A DNA stretch of 64,000 bases from Carboxylicivirga litoralis. GTDB taxonomy: Bacteria; Bacteroidota; Bacteroidia; Bacteroidales; Marinilabiliaceae. A program made the position numbers and the translations under genes. Shown here piece by piece: positions 46,677-56,348 of this stretch (position 1 is its first letter; each line of letters begins with the position of its first letter). Where the stretch lies: positions 1-64,000 of the forward strand of contig NZ_JAFMVC010000024.1 in NCBI RefSeq assembly GCF_025499605.1. Direction: 5' to 3'. A model generated the notes under the pieces. The model ran no database searches. It saw only the letters and a program-made list of their open reading frames with translations, and had not been told where the DNA came from.

Positions 46677-48884
46677 TTATTCACCTAAACTCTTCAAAAA
46701 CTTCCTGACGGCACCGACCGATTCCAGTTTAAAATTAGCACTGGTTCGCTGAATACCAACTTTAACGGTTATCGCTTCTGAAGGTAATTCCTTGAACATA
46801 TATTCGTCAGTCCAATCATCGCCCATGGCCATCAGATAATCGAATTGCTCATTATTAATAAACTGATTAGCTGCAATCCCCTTATTGATTCCACCACTCT
46901 TCACTTCAATAACCTTACTACCTTCCATAATCTCCAGGTTAAGATTTCCAACCAGGTCAAGCAGTTCGTCTTTTAACTCATTTGCCCTAATTAAGCTCTG
47001 CTCTGGTTCTGCCTTACGATAGTGCCACACGAGCGAATAATTCTTTTCTTCGATAAATGAACCAGGTGTGCGGTCAACAAATCGCTCCAGGACAGGACGA
47101 ATAATTGGCATCCATTCATTATTTACTTTAGTTAGCGTCTGCCACTCTTCTCCATGCTTACGCAACCAAACACCATGCTCACAAATAAGATTTATAGGCA
47201 CATCGGCGAACCATTTCTCTAGTGTATAACGGTCGCGTCCACTAATAATAGTCACCGTATTTTTCTTATCAGCAATTAAACGATTAAGAATATCGTATAA
47301 CTCTTTGTTAGGCGTTGCTTCTTGCGGATTTTTATGAAATGACGTCAAAGTACCGTCATAATCAAGGAAGATGGCCCGCTTTTTAGCCTTCTTGTATTTG
47401 GCATTTATTTCATTAAATACACTCGAAGAAATCTTTTTAACCAAGAACTCTTTCTGAATCTTTTTTACTTTTTCTAAAGATTCCACAAACTCACCGGCCC
47501 ACTTAAACACAGAATAGCGCTGGATCCGTTCTTGCAGATATCCCATTCGCTCCTTTTGCTCTTCTAAAGGCATGGTTAAAGCACGATGTAGAGCTTCTGC
47601 AATTTCATCTTCATTGATTGGGTTAATGGTAATGGCCTCTCCCATTTCTTTAGACACACCCGCCATTTCACTCAATACAATTACACCTGTTTGATTACCA
47701 CGAGATGCCACATACTCTTTAGCCACCAGGTTCATACCATCGCGCAATGGCGTAATAAGTGCCACATCCGACATATTGTACAATTCTACCAGATTTTCGA
47801 ATGGCATAGCACGGTAAAAATACCAAACCGGTGTGTAGTTAATGTTACCATAGGTACCGTTGATGTTACCCACCAATTCATCCACTTCCTTCTTTAGCAT
47901 CATGTACTCATCAACATTACCACGGCTAGGCACAGCTAACATCACCAAAGTCACTTTACCATGGAATTCAGGATAGCGTTCCATAAATTTTCGGAAAGCT
48001 TTAAGACGTTGTGGTATTCCTTTGGTATAGTCCAGGCGGTCAATCGACAGAATTAAACGTCTGTCGGGCGATGTCATAAAGTATTTTTCCAGTTCTTTAT
48101 GTAAATCAGAACGCTCCTGAATGGTTTTCTGCATCACTGCTGCCGATGTCTTTTGGAACTTTTCATAATCAATGCCCATCGGGAACGAATCAGCTTTAAT
48201 AATTCGGTCTTCAGCATGAATTTCATTAAAGGCTATTTCGTAGCCATATAGGCGACGCACAGAACTTAGGAAGTGACGTTCGTAATCGTAGATATGAAAG
48301 CCTAATAAGTCGGAACCTAACATACCTTTTAACAACTCCATTCGCCAGGGGAGAATGCGGAACACTTCGTAGGAGGGGAAAGGAATATGCAAAAAGAATC
48401 CAACTGTTACATTGGGTTTCACCGACTTAATCATTTCCGGCACCAACAACAACTGATAATCGTGCACCCAAACCGTATCCCCATCTTCAGCTACTTCCAA
48501 CACACGATCGGCAAATCGTTGATTGACGCGCTTGTAGGTTTCCCAGTTTTCGGGAGAATAATCCACATACTGAGTGAAATAGTGAAATAAAGGCCACACC
48601 GTTTTATTACTAAAACCTTCGTAGTATTCTAGAATTTCCTGTTCACTCAATGGTACAGTAACACAGCTTTTGTCTAACAACAGCTCATCAACAGTTTTAG
48701 ATTCTTCATTAGTTAAATCGTCAGAATTTATTCCCGACCAACCAATCCATTTACCCCCAAACTCAGTATAAACCGACTTCATTCCGGTAGCTAATCCTCC
48801 AACGCTTTCAATTAAACTGTATTTATCATTTTCTTTTACCAGGCTATAAGGCAATCTATTAGCCACAATATGCAATTTCGACAT
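46677..48884 (-). CDS. Bifunctional trehalose-6-phosphate synthase / trehalose-phosphatase
   Basis: 735 residues. Residues about 1-480 are a GT20 synthase (OtsA type): WIGWSGI, VWVHDYQLLLVPEMI, FFLHIPFPSYEVFRILPWR, SIDRLDYTKGIPQRLKAF and TPLRDGMNLVAKEYVA. Residues about 500-735 are a HAD phosphatase (OtsB type) with FLDYDGTLTSF (nucleophile Asp about 506) and GDDWTDEYMF. The protein makes trehalose-6-phosphate from UDP-glucose and glucose-6-phosphate and then dephosphorylates it to trehalose, an osmo- and stress protectant. The same fusion is common in Bacteroidota. A divergent GH15 gene lies 251 bp away. Confidence 0.96.
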   Translation of the reverse strand: MSKLHIVANRLPYSLVKENDKYSLIESVGGLATGMKSVYTEFGGKWIGWSGINSDDLTNEESKTVDELLLDKSCVTVPLSEQEILEYYEGFSNKTVWPLFHYFTQYVDYSPENWETYKRVNQRFADRVLEVAEDGDTVWVHDYQLLLVPEMIKSVKPNVTVGFFLHIPFPSYEVFRILPWRMELLKGMLGSDLLGFHIYDYERHFLSSVRRLYGYEIAFNEIHAEDRIIKADSFPMGIDYEKFQKTSAAVMQKTIQERSDLHKELEKYFMTSPDRRLILSIDRLDYTKGIPQRLKAFRKFMERYPEFHGKVTLVMLAVPSRGNVDEYMMLKKEVDELVGNINGTYGNINYTPVWYFYRAMPFENLVELYNMSDVALITPLRDGMNLVAKEYVASRGNQTGVIVLSEMAGVSKEMGEAITINPINEDEIAEALHRALTMPLEEQKERMGYLQERIQRYSVFKWAGEFVESLEKVKKIQKEFLVKKISSSVFNEINAKYKKAKKRAIFLDYDGTLTSFHKNPQEATPNKELYDILNRLIADKKNTVTIISGRDRYTLEKWFADVPINLICEHGVWLRKHGEEWQTLTKVNNEWMPIIRPVLERFVDRTPGSFIEEKNYSLVWHYRKAEPEQSLIRANELKDELLDLVGNLNLEIMEGSKVIEVKSGGINKGIAANQFINNEQFDYLMAMGDDWTDEYMFKELPSEAITVKVGIQRTSANFKLESVGAVRKFLKSLGE

Positions 48885-49135
48885 AGGCTTATTTTTGATT
48901 ATTTTTTACAATAGGATCAAGTACAAAAACACAAAGCTTCCTGGCTGCCGTTCAGACACATAGCTTTATGCACTATTTTATTATCAAATGATTTTACAAA
49001 AGAAAACCTCAAATAGTAGTATTATTGAAAAAATACCTTTTTTTTTGCACTATTAAGCAAATATACATCTTTATAGATTATATCATTGTTTGAGAAAAAG
49101 AAGTTTTTATTAGATTTTCATAAGTTAATTTGCGT

Positions 49136-50947
49136 ATGAAGAACCTTGATTACGGTATCATTGGAAACTGCCGGAGTGCAGCGTTGGTTTCTAAAACCGG
49201 TTCGGTTGAGTGGTTATGTCTCCCGCATTTTGCCTCACCATCAACATTTGCCAAAATTCTGGATGATGAAAAAGGCGGTTTCTTTAGTGTAAGGCCTATA
49301 GAAGAATATGAAACTGAGCAATTCTATATCGCTCGCACCAACATTTTAGTAACCAAGTTCATTTGTGCTTCCGGGGTGTTTGAGCTTCACGATTTTATGC
49401 CACGCTACCGTAATGAAGACGGTGTTTATTACACCCCACCAGATATTGTTCGTTATATCAAACATATTTCTGGTTCGGTTGATGTTGTCATCAATTTTGA
49501 GCCTAAACTGGAATATGCCCAGCCTAATACAACCATAGATGTTGAAGAGGAATATATAAAAGCTTATACGACTAATGGCGAGTATGATTCTATTTACTTG
49601 TATTCGTCTTTCAATAAAAAGAGCATAAAAGAGAAGTTGCCGGTTACCATTAAGCAAAACGAATATTTGCTATTGAGTTATAACCAAAAACTGCTCCAAC
49701 AGTCAACCAATCGCTCATACCTTAAGCATCAGCGCACCAAAGTATACTGGCTAAACTGGTCTGATAAAACGACGAGCTTTAAGAAATACGAGAAGGAAAT
49801 AAATCGCAGTGCATTAACGCTAAAATTGCTTAACTACCAGAAGTCGGGCGCTATTTTAGCAGCACTAACCACCTCATTACCCGAAACAATTGGCGAAGTT
49901 CGCAATTGGGATTACCGTTTCTGCTGGATTCGTGATGCCTCTATGGTTGTAAAGATTATGACGCAATTAGGTCATGAACGAATTGCTGAGCGTTACATGA
50001 ATTTCATTATCTCTTTAATGCCAGACAAAGGTGAGAAAATGCAAATCATGTATGGTATTCATGGTGAGAAAAACCTGCACGAAATTGAGCTTAAACATTT
50101 AGCTGGTTACGAAGGAAGTAAACCTGTAAGAATTGGTAATGCCGCCTATGTTCAAAAACAAAACGACATCTATGGTATTTTGATGGATGTGATGTTGCAG
50201 TATTTTGAACTATTTAAAACAACCCTTGGCAATAGCGAAGACATTTGGACCATTGTAAGAAACATTGTTAAAGTTGTTGATGAAAACTGGCAGGAGCCTG
50301 ATAAAGGGATCTGGGAGATCAGAAGCGAAGGCAAACATTTCACCTTTAGTAAAGTGCTATGCTGGGTAGCCATTGACAGAGCTCAAAAAATTGCTCGTCT
50401 GCTAAAACGCGATGATTATGCCAACGAGTGGCAAGAATTGGAAGAGAAAATTGCTGCCGATATTCACAAAAATGCCTGGTCTGAAGAGAAGCATACCTTT
50501 ACACAATCGTATGGTTCGAATGATTTAGATGCAGCAGTGCTACTAATGGAATCGTATGGATTTATTAGTGCTGATGATCAACGCTATAAAAAAACAGTTC
50601 TTGCGATTAAGAAAGAACTGGAGCACGATGGCCTAATGTATCGATACAAGAATGAGGATGATTTTGGTGAGCCACAGTCGGCCTTTACCATCTGCTCGTT
50701 CTGGTTAATTAATAGTTTATACAAAATTGGTTTAAAAGATGAGGCCACACGTAAATTCGAGACTTTATTATCCTACTCAAACCATTTAGGTTTGTTTAGT
50801 GAAGATTTGGATTTTAAAACACGTCGTTTGTTGGGTAATTTCCCACAAGCCTACTCACATTTAGCCATTATTGAAACAGCTATAACTTTAGCCGGTGACG
50901 AAATTTCGAAAGAGCAGCAAATAATGACTTCTATCCGTAGAAAATAA
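49136..50947 (+). CDS. GH15-family glucoamylase/trehalase-like hydrolase
   Basis: 603 residues without a signal peptide, so cytoplasmic. The start is the ATG at 49136; a TTG two codons upstream is less likely. The N-terminal beta domain opens with DYGIIGNCRSAALVSKTGSVEWLCLP. The (alpha/alpha)6 barrel has RNWDYRFCWIRDASM, GIWEIR (general-acid Glu) and LFSEDLD (likely general base), then GNFPQAYSHLA. GH15 includes glucoamylases and bacterial trehalases. Beside a trehalose synthase gene, trehalose or a related alpha-glucoside is the likely substrate, but this is inference. Confidence 0.9.
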   Translation: MKNLDYGIIGNCRSAALVSKTGSVEWLCLPHFASPSTFAKILDDEKGGFFSVRPIEEYETEQFYIARTNILVTKFICASGVFELHDFMPRYRNEDGVYYTPPDIVRYIKHISGSVDVVINFEPKLEYAQPNTTIDVEEEYIKAYTTNGEYDSIYLYSSFNKKSIKEKLPVTIKQNEYLLLSYNQKLLQQSTNRSYLKHQRTKVYWLNWSDKTTSFKKYEKEINRSALTLKLLNYQKSGAILAALTTSLPETIGEVRNWDYRFCWIRDASMVVKIMTQLGHERIAERYMNFIISLMPDKGEKMQIMYGIHGEKNLHEIELKHLAGYEGSKPVRIGNAAYVQKQNDIYGILMDVMLQYFELFKTTLGNSEDIWTIVRNIVKVVDENWQEPDKGIWEIRSEGKHFTFSKVLCWVAIDRAQKIARLLKRDDYANEWQELEEKIAADIHKNAWSEEKHTFTQSYGSNDLDAAVLLMESYGFISADDQRYKKTVLAIKKELEHDGLMYRYKNEDDFGEPQSAFTICSFWLINSLYKIGLKDEATRKFETLLSYSNHLGLFSEDLDFKTRRLLGNFPQAYSHLAIIETAITLAGDEISKEQQIMTSIRRK

Positions 50948-50960
50948 AAAGTACTTACCC

Positions 50961-51005
50961 TATAAAATACGAAAGCCGGCAAAAAGCCGGCTTTCGTATT
51001 TTATA
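50961..51005. terminator. Very long bidirectional terminator between GH15 and ferritin genes
   Basis: A 20-bp perfect inverted repeat (50961-50980 and 50986-51005) around a 5-nt A loop, with core GAAAGCCGGC/GCCGGCTTTC and AT-rich outer arms that give U-rich tails in both directions. It ends both convergent genes. Confidence 0.93.
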
Positions 51006-51018
51006 ATATTTTGTCCAA

Positions 51019-51525
51019 TTATTCGGCACTTGCAGGTGCTTGTCCACGCATACCCATAATATCACGGTCAAACATATACAAATTGTGATCTCCTAATAAA
51101 TTCAGCTTATCATTAATAGCAGCTACTGAAGCTTCTTCTTCGATTTGTTCAGTTACAAACCACTGAATCCAATTGTGTGTCGTAAAATCTTTTTCTTCTA
51201 AACACACCCCTACAATACCACTAATTAATTCGGTAACGTACTGTTCGTGTTCATATACCTTGGCAAACACTGCTTTAATGTCCTTAAAATCTGCAGGAGG
51301 CTGCTCAATTGAAGGGATAATAGCCTTTCCTCCTCGTTCGTTTACATACTTGATAAACTTCATCATATGCAAGCGCTCTTCTTCTGCCTGAGCATATAAC
51401 CAGTTGGCCGTCCCTTCATAACCATTTGTATCGGCCCAAACAGCCATTGCCAAATATAGATTAGATGAATACGCTTCTTTTTCGATCTGATTAATCAGTA
51501 TTTCTTCTACTTTTTTCTTAAGCAT
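51019..51525 (-). CDS. ftnA: Non-haem ferritin
   Basis: 168 residues from the ATG at 51525; a Met nine codons earlier overlaps the likely -7 box. Ferroxidase ligands are visible: Glu17 in IEKEAYSS, Glu50 and His53 in AEEERLHMMKF, and further Glu/Gln residues in EHEQYVTE and VTEQIEEE. This is the FtnA type, a 24-subunit cage that oxidises and stores iron in the cytoplasm. No haem-binding Met of bacterioferritin is evident. It is transcribed alone. Confidence 0.94.
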   Translation of the reverse strand: MLKKKVEEILINQIEKEAYSSNLYLAMAVWADTNGYEGTANWLYAQAEEERLHMMKFIKYVNERGGKAIIPSIEQPPADFKDIKAVFAKVYEHEQYVTELISGIVGVCLEEKDFTTHNWIQWFVTEQIEEEASVAAINDKLNLLGDHNLYMFDRDIMGMRGQAPASAE

Positions 51526-51549
51526 AACAGTCAATATTAAGTTATAAAA

Positions 51550-51557
51550 CAAAGATA
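51550..51557 (-). promoter_or_regulatory. Candidate -7 box for ferritin
   Basis: Reads TATCTTTG on the minus strand, 25 bp before the ATG at 51525. It supports that start over 51552. No clear -33 box. Confidence 0.4.
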
Positions 51558-51748
51558 CATATATTAACCCACCAACATAAGCAGGTGTTTAGTGTCATTC
51601 TTATTTATACCGATTCCAAACAAAATCTTCAATCCGTTTGGTAGTTTGGCAAAAAACGTCATTTTTGCATATCGGATTTTAAGGTCTTTTAGTATTTGTT
51701 TAAACATTTTGACTTTTAATTTTTTATAAATGAAATCTTTATTCCATT

Positions 51749-53263
51749 ATGATTAAAAAAGTATTAGTTGCCAACCGAGGTGAAATAGCCGTTCGTGTGA
51801 TGCGATCATGTCGTGAAATGGGCATCAAATCGGTAGCCATTTTTTCAGAAGCCGATCGCACAGCCAAGCACGTCAGGTATGCAGATGAAGCCTATTGTGT
51901 AGGCCCTGCTCCTTCCACAGAAAGTTACCTGAACATTAATAAAATCATCGACGTCGCTATTACCAGCAAGGTAGATGCCATCCACCCGGGCTATGGTTTC
52001 TTATCCGAAAATGCTCATTTTGCTGAAGAAGTTGACAAAGCAGGAATAATCTTCATTGGCCCCTCCATTCATGCCATTAACACTATGGGCGATAAATTAA
52101 CGGCTCGTCAATTGATGATAGACTCGAACGTCCCAGTTGTTCCAGGCACTAAAGAAAATATTGAAGACCCGAATAAACTGAAAGAAACAGCCGCACAGAT
52201 TGGTTATCCAATTATGCTTAAGGCCAGTGCCGGAGGTGGTGGAAAGGGCATGAGACTGGTACGCGAAGAAAAAGAATTGACTAATGCCTATGAAATGGCA
52301 AAATCTGAAGCACGTTCGGCGTTTGGTGACGATGCCGTTTATATTGAAAAATATATTGAAGGTCCACACCATATCGAGTTTCAAATAATGGCCGACCAGC
52401 ACGGTAATTATGTACACTTATTTGAGCGCGAATGTTCGGTGCAACGACGTCACCAAAAAGTTATTGAAGAAACCCCTTCCCCGTTGATGACACCCGAATT
52501 ACGCAAAAAAATGGGTGAGCAAGCTATCGCAGCTGCAAAATCGGTGAATTATATTGGAGCTGGCACGGTTGAGTTTCTGGTTGATAACAACCTCGACTTC
52601 TACTTTTTAGAAATGAATACTCGCCTGCAAGTAGAGCATCCGATTACAGAACGAACAACTGGCGTTGACCTGGTTAAAGCTCAAATCAATGTGGCTAATG
52701 GTCTTCCATTAGACTTTAAACAAGAAGACTTGCGTCAAAATGGACATGCTATTGAATGTCGCATATATGCCGAAGACCATAAAAACAATTTCATGCCTTG
52801 TCCTGGTGTGGTTAAAAACATTACCGAACCAATGGGATTAGGAATACGAACCGATGGATACGTATACGAAGGCTATGAAATTCCTTTCCACTACGATCCA
52901 ATGATTTCTAAATTAATCTCTTGGGCGCCAAGTCGTCAAGAAGCTATTGAACGTATGAAACGTGCCTTGTATGAATACAAAATAACAGGTGTAAAAACGT
53001 CTATTCCTTTTGTATCACGAATTATGGAAGCAAACGATTTTATAGAAGGTAATTATGACACACACTTTATTGAGAAGCATATGGATTTTCTGATGACAGA
53101 GGAAGATGACTGTTCAGACTATTGTGAAGACATTGCCCTGTTTGTTGCTTATCTTGATTACAATGAAAAACTTCGTGAAGCCGCTGATAAATCAAATGTG
53201 GCTACACCAAACCAATCGGCCTGGAAAGAATATTCACGTCGTAAAAATGTAATTCGCTACTAA
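51749..53263 (+). CDS. Acyl-CoA carboxylase, biotin carboxylase subunit
   Basis: 504 residues. KVLVANRGEIAVRVMRSCRE is the N-terminal hallmark, ASAGGGGKGMR the glycine-rich ATP lid, and EMNTRLQVEHPITE the catalytic block. It carboxylates biotin on the carrier protein encoded 10 bp downstream, using ATP and bicarbonate. The tail of about 50 residues (after HMDFLMTEEDDC) extends past the usual AccC end, as in propionyl-CoA-type complexes. It is the first gene of a three-gene operon with carrier and carboxyltransferase. Confidence 0.95.
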   Translation: MIKKVLVANRGEIAVRVMRSCREMGIKSVAIFSEADRTAKHVRYADEAYCVGPAPSTESYLNINKIIDVAITSKVDAIHPGYGFLSENAHFAEEVDKAGIIFIGPSIHAINTMGDKLTARQLMIDSNVPVVPGTKENIEDPNKLKETAAQIGYPIMLKASAGGGGKGMRLVREEKELTNAYEMAKSEARSAFGDDAVYIEKYIEGPHHIEFQIMADQHGNYVHLFERECSVQRRHQKVIEETPSPLMTPELRKKMGEQAIAAAKSVNYIGAGTVEFLVDNNLDFYFLEMNTRLQVEHPITERTTGVDLVKAQINVANGLPLDFKQEDLRQNGHAIECRIYAEDHKNNFMPCPGVVKNITEPMGLGIRTDGYVYEGYEIPFHYDPMISKLISWAPSRQEAIERMKRALYEYKITGVKTSIPFVSRIMEANDFIEGNYDTHFIEKHMDFLMTEEDDCSDYCEDIALFVAYLDYNEKLREAADKSNVATPNQSAWKEYSRRKNVIRY

Positions 53264-53273
53264 ATCAGCTAAT

Positions 53274-53780
53274 ATGCCAATAGAACTAAAAATAGATTCT
53301 CGCCGTGCCCGGATAAAAATCCTCGAACATAATGGCACTCAATACAAAGTAGATATTGACAATCGCATCTATGACCTTGACTTAGTCAAAGTAGAGTCTG
53401 ATGCTTATTCAATTTTACTCAATGGTCAGTCCGTTAATATGGAGATGATTCAAGGTGAAGACCTCAATCATTATAAAGTCAACACCATCAATAATTATTA
53501 CGAAATAGAAGTGATAGATGCTGCAACGCGTTATCGCAATGCCTCTAAGTCGTCACTTGATTCGGGTAGTAATGTTATTTCTACACCAATGCCAGGTAAA
53601 ATTGTCAAAATCCCGGTTAAGGTTGGTGACCAGGTAGAAAAAGGTCAGACAGTAATTATTGTATCAGCTATGAAAATGGAAAGTGAATACAAATCAGCTG
53701 TTGACGGTGAAGTCAAGTGCGTTCATGTTGCCGAGGGCGATGCTGTCGAAGGAAATCAGCCATTAATTGAAATTGAATAA
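53274..53780 (+). CDS. Biotin carboxyl carrier protein of acyl-CoA carboxylase
   Basis: 168 residues. The C-terminal biotinyl domain (about 100-168) has the SAMKMES motif with biotinylated Lys134, and [18 protein letters not shown] upstream of it. The first 90 residues form a beta-rich domain that probably bridges the carboxylase and carboxyltransferase subunits. It lies between those two genes with gaps of 10 and 17 bp, so a single complex is likely. Confidence 0.94.
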   Translation: MPIELKIDSRRARIKILEHNGTQYKVDIDNRIYDLDLVKVESDAYSILLNGQSVNMEMIQGEDLNHYKVNTINNYYEIEVIDAATRYRNASKSSLDSGSNVISTPMPGKIVKIPVKVGDQVEKGQTVIIVSAMKMESEYKSAVDGEVKCVHVAEGDAVEGNQPLIEIE

Positions 53781-53797
53781 CCTGTAAATCAGAAACG

Positions 53798-55336
53798 ATG
53801 CAAAGTTTAGAAGAAAAATATAAAAAGTTTGAAGCTCGCAACAAGAAAGCCGAAGCCGGTGGTGGTGAAGCGCGTATTGAAAAGCAACACAAGGGTGGTA
53901 AATTAACAGCAAGAGAACGGATTGAGCTATTTTTAGATGCCGGTACTTTTGTTGAGCTGGATAAATTAATGAAACACCAATGCCATAATTTTGGGATGGA
54001 AAAAACCCAATTTCCTGGCGATGGTTTCATAACCGGCTATGGTAAAGTTGATGGTCGACTGGTTTATGTATTTGCTCAGGATTTTACGGTGTTTGGTGGT
54101 TCTTTGAGTCGTACCAATGCCGATAAAATCATTAAAATATCGAAATTAGCACTTAAGATGGGAGCTCCTCTTATTGGCTTGAATGATTCCGGTGGGGCAC
54201 GCATCCAAGAAGGTGTGCAAAGCCTGGCCGGTTATGGCGACATATTCTTTCTGAATGTCAAGTCATCAGGTGTTATACCACAGATATCTGCCATCATGGG
54301 ACCGTGTGCGGGTGGAGCAGTCTACTCTCCTGCCCTCACTGACTTCATTTTTATGGTGAAAGATACCAGTTACATGTTTGTAACAGGTCCTGATGTAATT
54401 AAAACCGTTACTCACGAAGAAGTCACCAAAGAAGAGTTAGGCGGTGCCATGACACACAATGCCAAAAGTGGTGTGGCTCATTTTATGGGCGATGACGATG
54501 AACATACCTTGATGATGATTCGTGAGCTCTTGAGTTTTTTACCTTCTAATAACATGGAAGATCCTCCCGTTCTGCCAACAACGGATGATATCAAACGCGA
54601 AAGTGAAGAGCTGCAGGAATTAATACCGGCCGATCCCAATAAACCATACGACATGCACGATATCATTGGCAAAGTGGTGGATAACCAACACTTCTTTGAA
54701 GTCATGCCGCACTATGCGCAGAACATCATTACTGGGTTTGGTCGCATGGCTGGTCGAACAGTTGGTGTTGTGGCCAACCAGCCCAACTACCTCGCTGGGG
54801 TGCTCGACATTGAATCTTCAGCAAAGGGTGCACGTTTTGTTCGCTTCTGCGATGCCTTTAATATTCCGGTGGTTACTTTTGTTGATGTTCCTGGCTTTTT
54901 ACCGGGCACCGTTCAGGAGTATGGCGGAATTATTAAACATGGGGCTAAACTACTGTATGCTTACGCCGAAGCTACTGTACCAAAAATAACGGTCATCACA
55001 CGCAAAGCCTATGGTGGCGCTTATGATGTTATGGCGTCCAAGCATCTAGCGGCCGATATTAACTTTGCGTATCCAACAGCTGAAATTGCGGTGATGGGAC
55101 CAGAAGGAGCTGTCAACATTATTTTCAGAGGCGAAACCGATGAAATTGCTAAAGCAGAAAAAGTAGATCATTATCGTGAAAACTTTGCAAACCCATATCG
55201 TGCAGCTGAACTGGGCTATATTGACGAAATTATTTTACCCAAAGAAACGCGCTTTAAATTGATACAAGCATTAGAGATGTCTCAAAATAAGAGTGAGGCC
55301 AATCCACCTAAAAAACACGGAAATATTCCGTTATAA
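53798..55336 (+). CDS. pccB: Acyl-CoA carboxylase carboxyltransferase subunit (propionyl-CoA type)
   Basis: 512 residues with two crotonase-like halves: [20 protein letters not shown] and [18 protein letters not shown] in the first, [20 protein letters not shown] and [17 protein letters not shown] in the second. The Asp in GGAYDVM (about residue 410) is the position that favours propionyl-CoA over acetyl-CoA in actinobacterial homologues. The complex would interconvert propionyl-CoA and methylmalonyl-CoA, as in succinate-propionate metabolism. A membrane-bound decarboxylase role is less likely because no membrane subunits are adjacent. Confidence 0.93.
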   Translation: MQSLEEKYKKFEARNKKAEAGGGEARIEKQHKGGKLTARERIELFLDAGTFVELDKLMKHQCHNFGMEKTQFPGDGFITGYGKVDGRLVYVFAQDFTVFGGSLSRTNADKIIKISKLALKMGAPLIGLNDSGGARIQEGVQSLAGYGDIFFLNVKSSGVIPQISAIMGPCAGGAVYSPALTDFIFMVKDTSYMFVTGPDVIKTVTHEEVTKEELGGAMTHNAKSGVAHFMGDDDEHTLMMIRELLSFLPSNNMEDPPVLPTTDDIKRESEELQELIPADPNKPYDMHDIIGKVVDNQHFFEVMPHYAQNIITGFGRMAGRTVGVVANQPNYLAGVLDIESSAKGARFVRFCDAFNIPVVTFVDVPGFLPGTVQEYGGIIKHGAKLLYAYAEATVPKITVITRKAYGGAYDVMASKHLAADINFAYPTAEIAVMGPEGAVNIIFRGETDEIAKAEKVDHYRENFANPYRAAELGYIDEIILPKETRFKLIQALEMSQNKSEANPPKKHGNIPL

Positions 55337-55345
55337 ATACTGAAA

Positions 55346-55380
55346 AGAAGCCAGTTTATTAATAACTGGCTTCTCTATTT
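55346..55380. terminator. Terminator between the carboxylase operon and exbD
   Basis: AGAAGCCAGTT (55346-55356) pairs perfectly with AACTGGCTTCT (55364-55374), followed by CTATTTTAT on the plus strand and TTTTC on the minus strand. It is shared by convergent genes. Confidence 0.87.
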
Positions 55381-55385
55381 TATAA

Positions 55386-55955
55386 TTACCGGCTTGATAT
55401 CTTAACTGGTTCAGCCTCTGAAATCAACTTCGGGCAAGCCTCACGAATAGCGGCTCTCTCTTGCGAAGTTAAATCACTAAAGGCATTACCAAATTTTCGT
55501 AAAGCCATTTCATTCCTCATTTCATTGAATGCACGCACGATTTCATTTTGAACCATCAGGTAGGTCTGATATTCTGTATCATTGGCCGTTTGTAATGATA
55601 TAATACCTTTACTCACTTCCATGATGCCTAATAAACTAATATCCTTCATTTCTTTAGCCGATAAATTGACCTTATTTGAAGGATTTAATATAAATTCTTT
55701 AGTGGCCTCAGTTAAAAAGTTCAACTTCATTGGTCGTTTCTCTACCAATAATTGATTATCCGAATTCACCAAAATCTCAAACACATTACGATCGTTTTTT
55801 GGTGGTGCATCAATGTCTTCGATATATGGAGGAAGAACAGTTCCCAAGCCTAAATCTGAATCCATAGTTGTAGTAACCAAAAAGAAAATTAACAGAAGGA
55901 AGGCGATATCTGCCATTGAGCCAGCATTGAGCTCTTTAATTTGTCTACGTGTCAT
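55386..55955 (-). CDS. exbD: ExbD/TolR-family biopolymer transport protein
   Basis: 189 residues. A short cytoplasmic start is followed by one membrane helix, MADIAFLLLIFFLVTTTM (about 14-31), whose Asp16 is the conserved proton-path residue. The rest is periplasmic. Together with an ExbB/MotA-type channel it would energise TonB for the SusC transporters. No exbB, tonB or second exbD is adjacent within the window, so it is an orphan copy here. The periplasmic part after residue 100 is longer than in E. coli ExbD, as is usual in Bacteroidota. Confidence 0.88.
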   Translation of the reverse strand: MTRRQIKELNAGSMADIAFLLLIFFLVTTTMDSDLGLGTVLPPYIEDIDAPPKNDRNVFEILVNSDNQLLVEKRPMKLNFLTEATKEFILNPSNKVNLSAKEMKDISLLGIMEVSKGIISLQTANDTEYQTYLMVQNEIVRAFNEMRNEMALRKFGNAFSDLTSQERAAIREACPKLISEAEPVKISSR

Positions 55956-56348
55956 AACCTATCATTTAAAGATGAATATTAAATGACCCTGCACTGTATG
56001 ACTTCGAACATTTACACTGTTAATTTACAATTATTTTTTAAAATAACGGTGCTATAAAAAATAACATGTCTACTTTTATTTCTTTTAAACCCTCCAACCG
56101 TTAAACCGATGCCGCCAAATTCAAATAACTGCTAAAAAAAAAGAAGCATGATACTCCTTTTTAAACTTCTATTTCATTACTCATTAACCATTTGCTAATA
56201 GATTCTATACACTTCATCATCTAATATTGAGAAAAACTCAATTAACAAATAGCAATTATAAACATCTGTACACCAATTAGTAATTTTGACAGTGTTTCTT
56301 TACTAAATCTTTAGTTTTCTTTAAATATCCTAAAATCAAATAAATAAG
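55956..56348. other. Spacer between exbD and GH29
   Basis: 393 bp, AT-rich, between divergent genes. A 6-bp ATTGAG/CTCAAT hairpin (56226-56242), a TAACAAAT half-site at 56244-56251 resembling the susC-upstream motif, and a -7-like TAATTTTG at 56281-56288 are the only features seen. The last might drive the GH29 operon with a 5' leader of about 55 nt. Confidence 0.4.

Noticed and set aside
54666-54989. Second frame inside the carboxyltransferase gene
   Set aside because: A shadow of a well-conserved gene in another frame, with no independent support.
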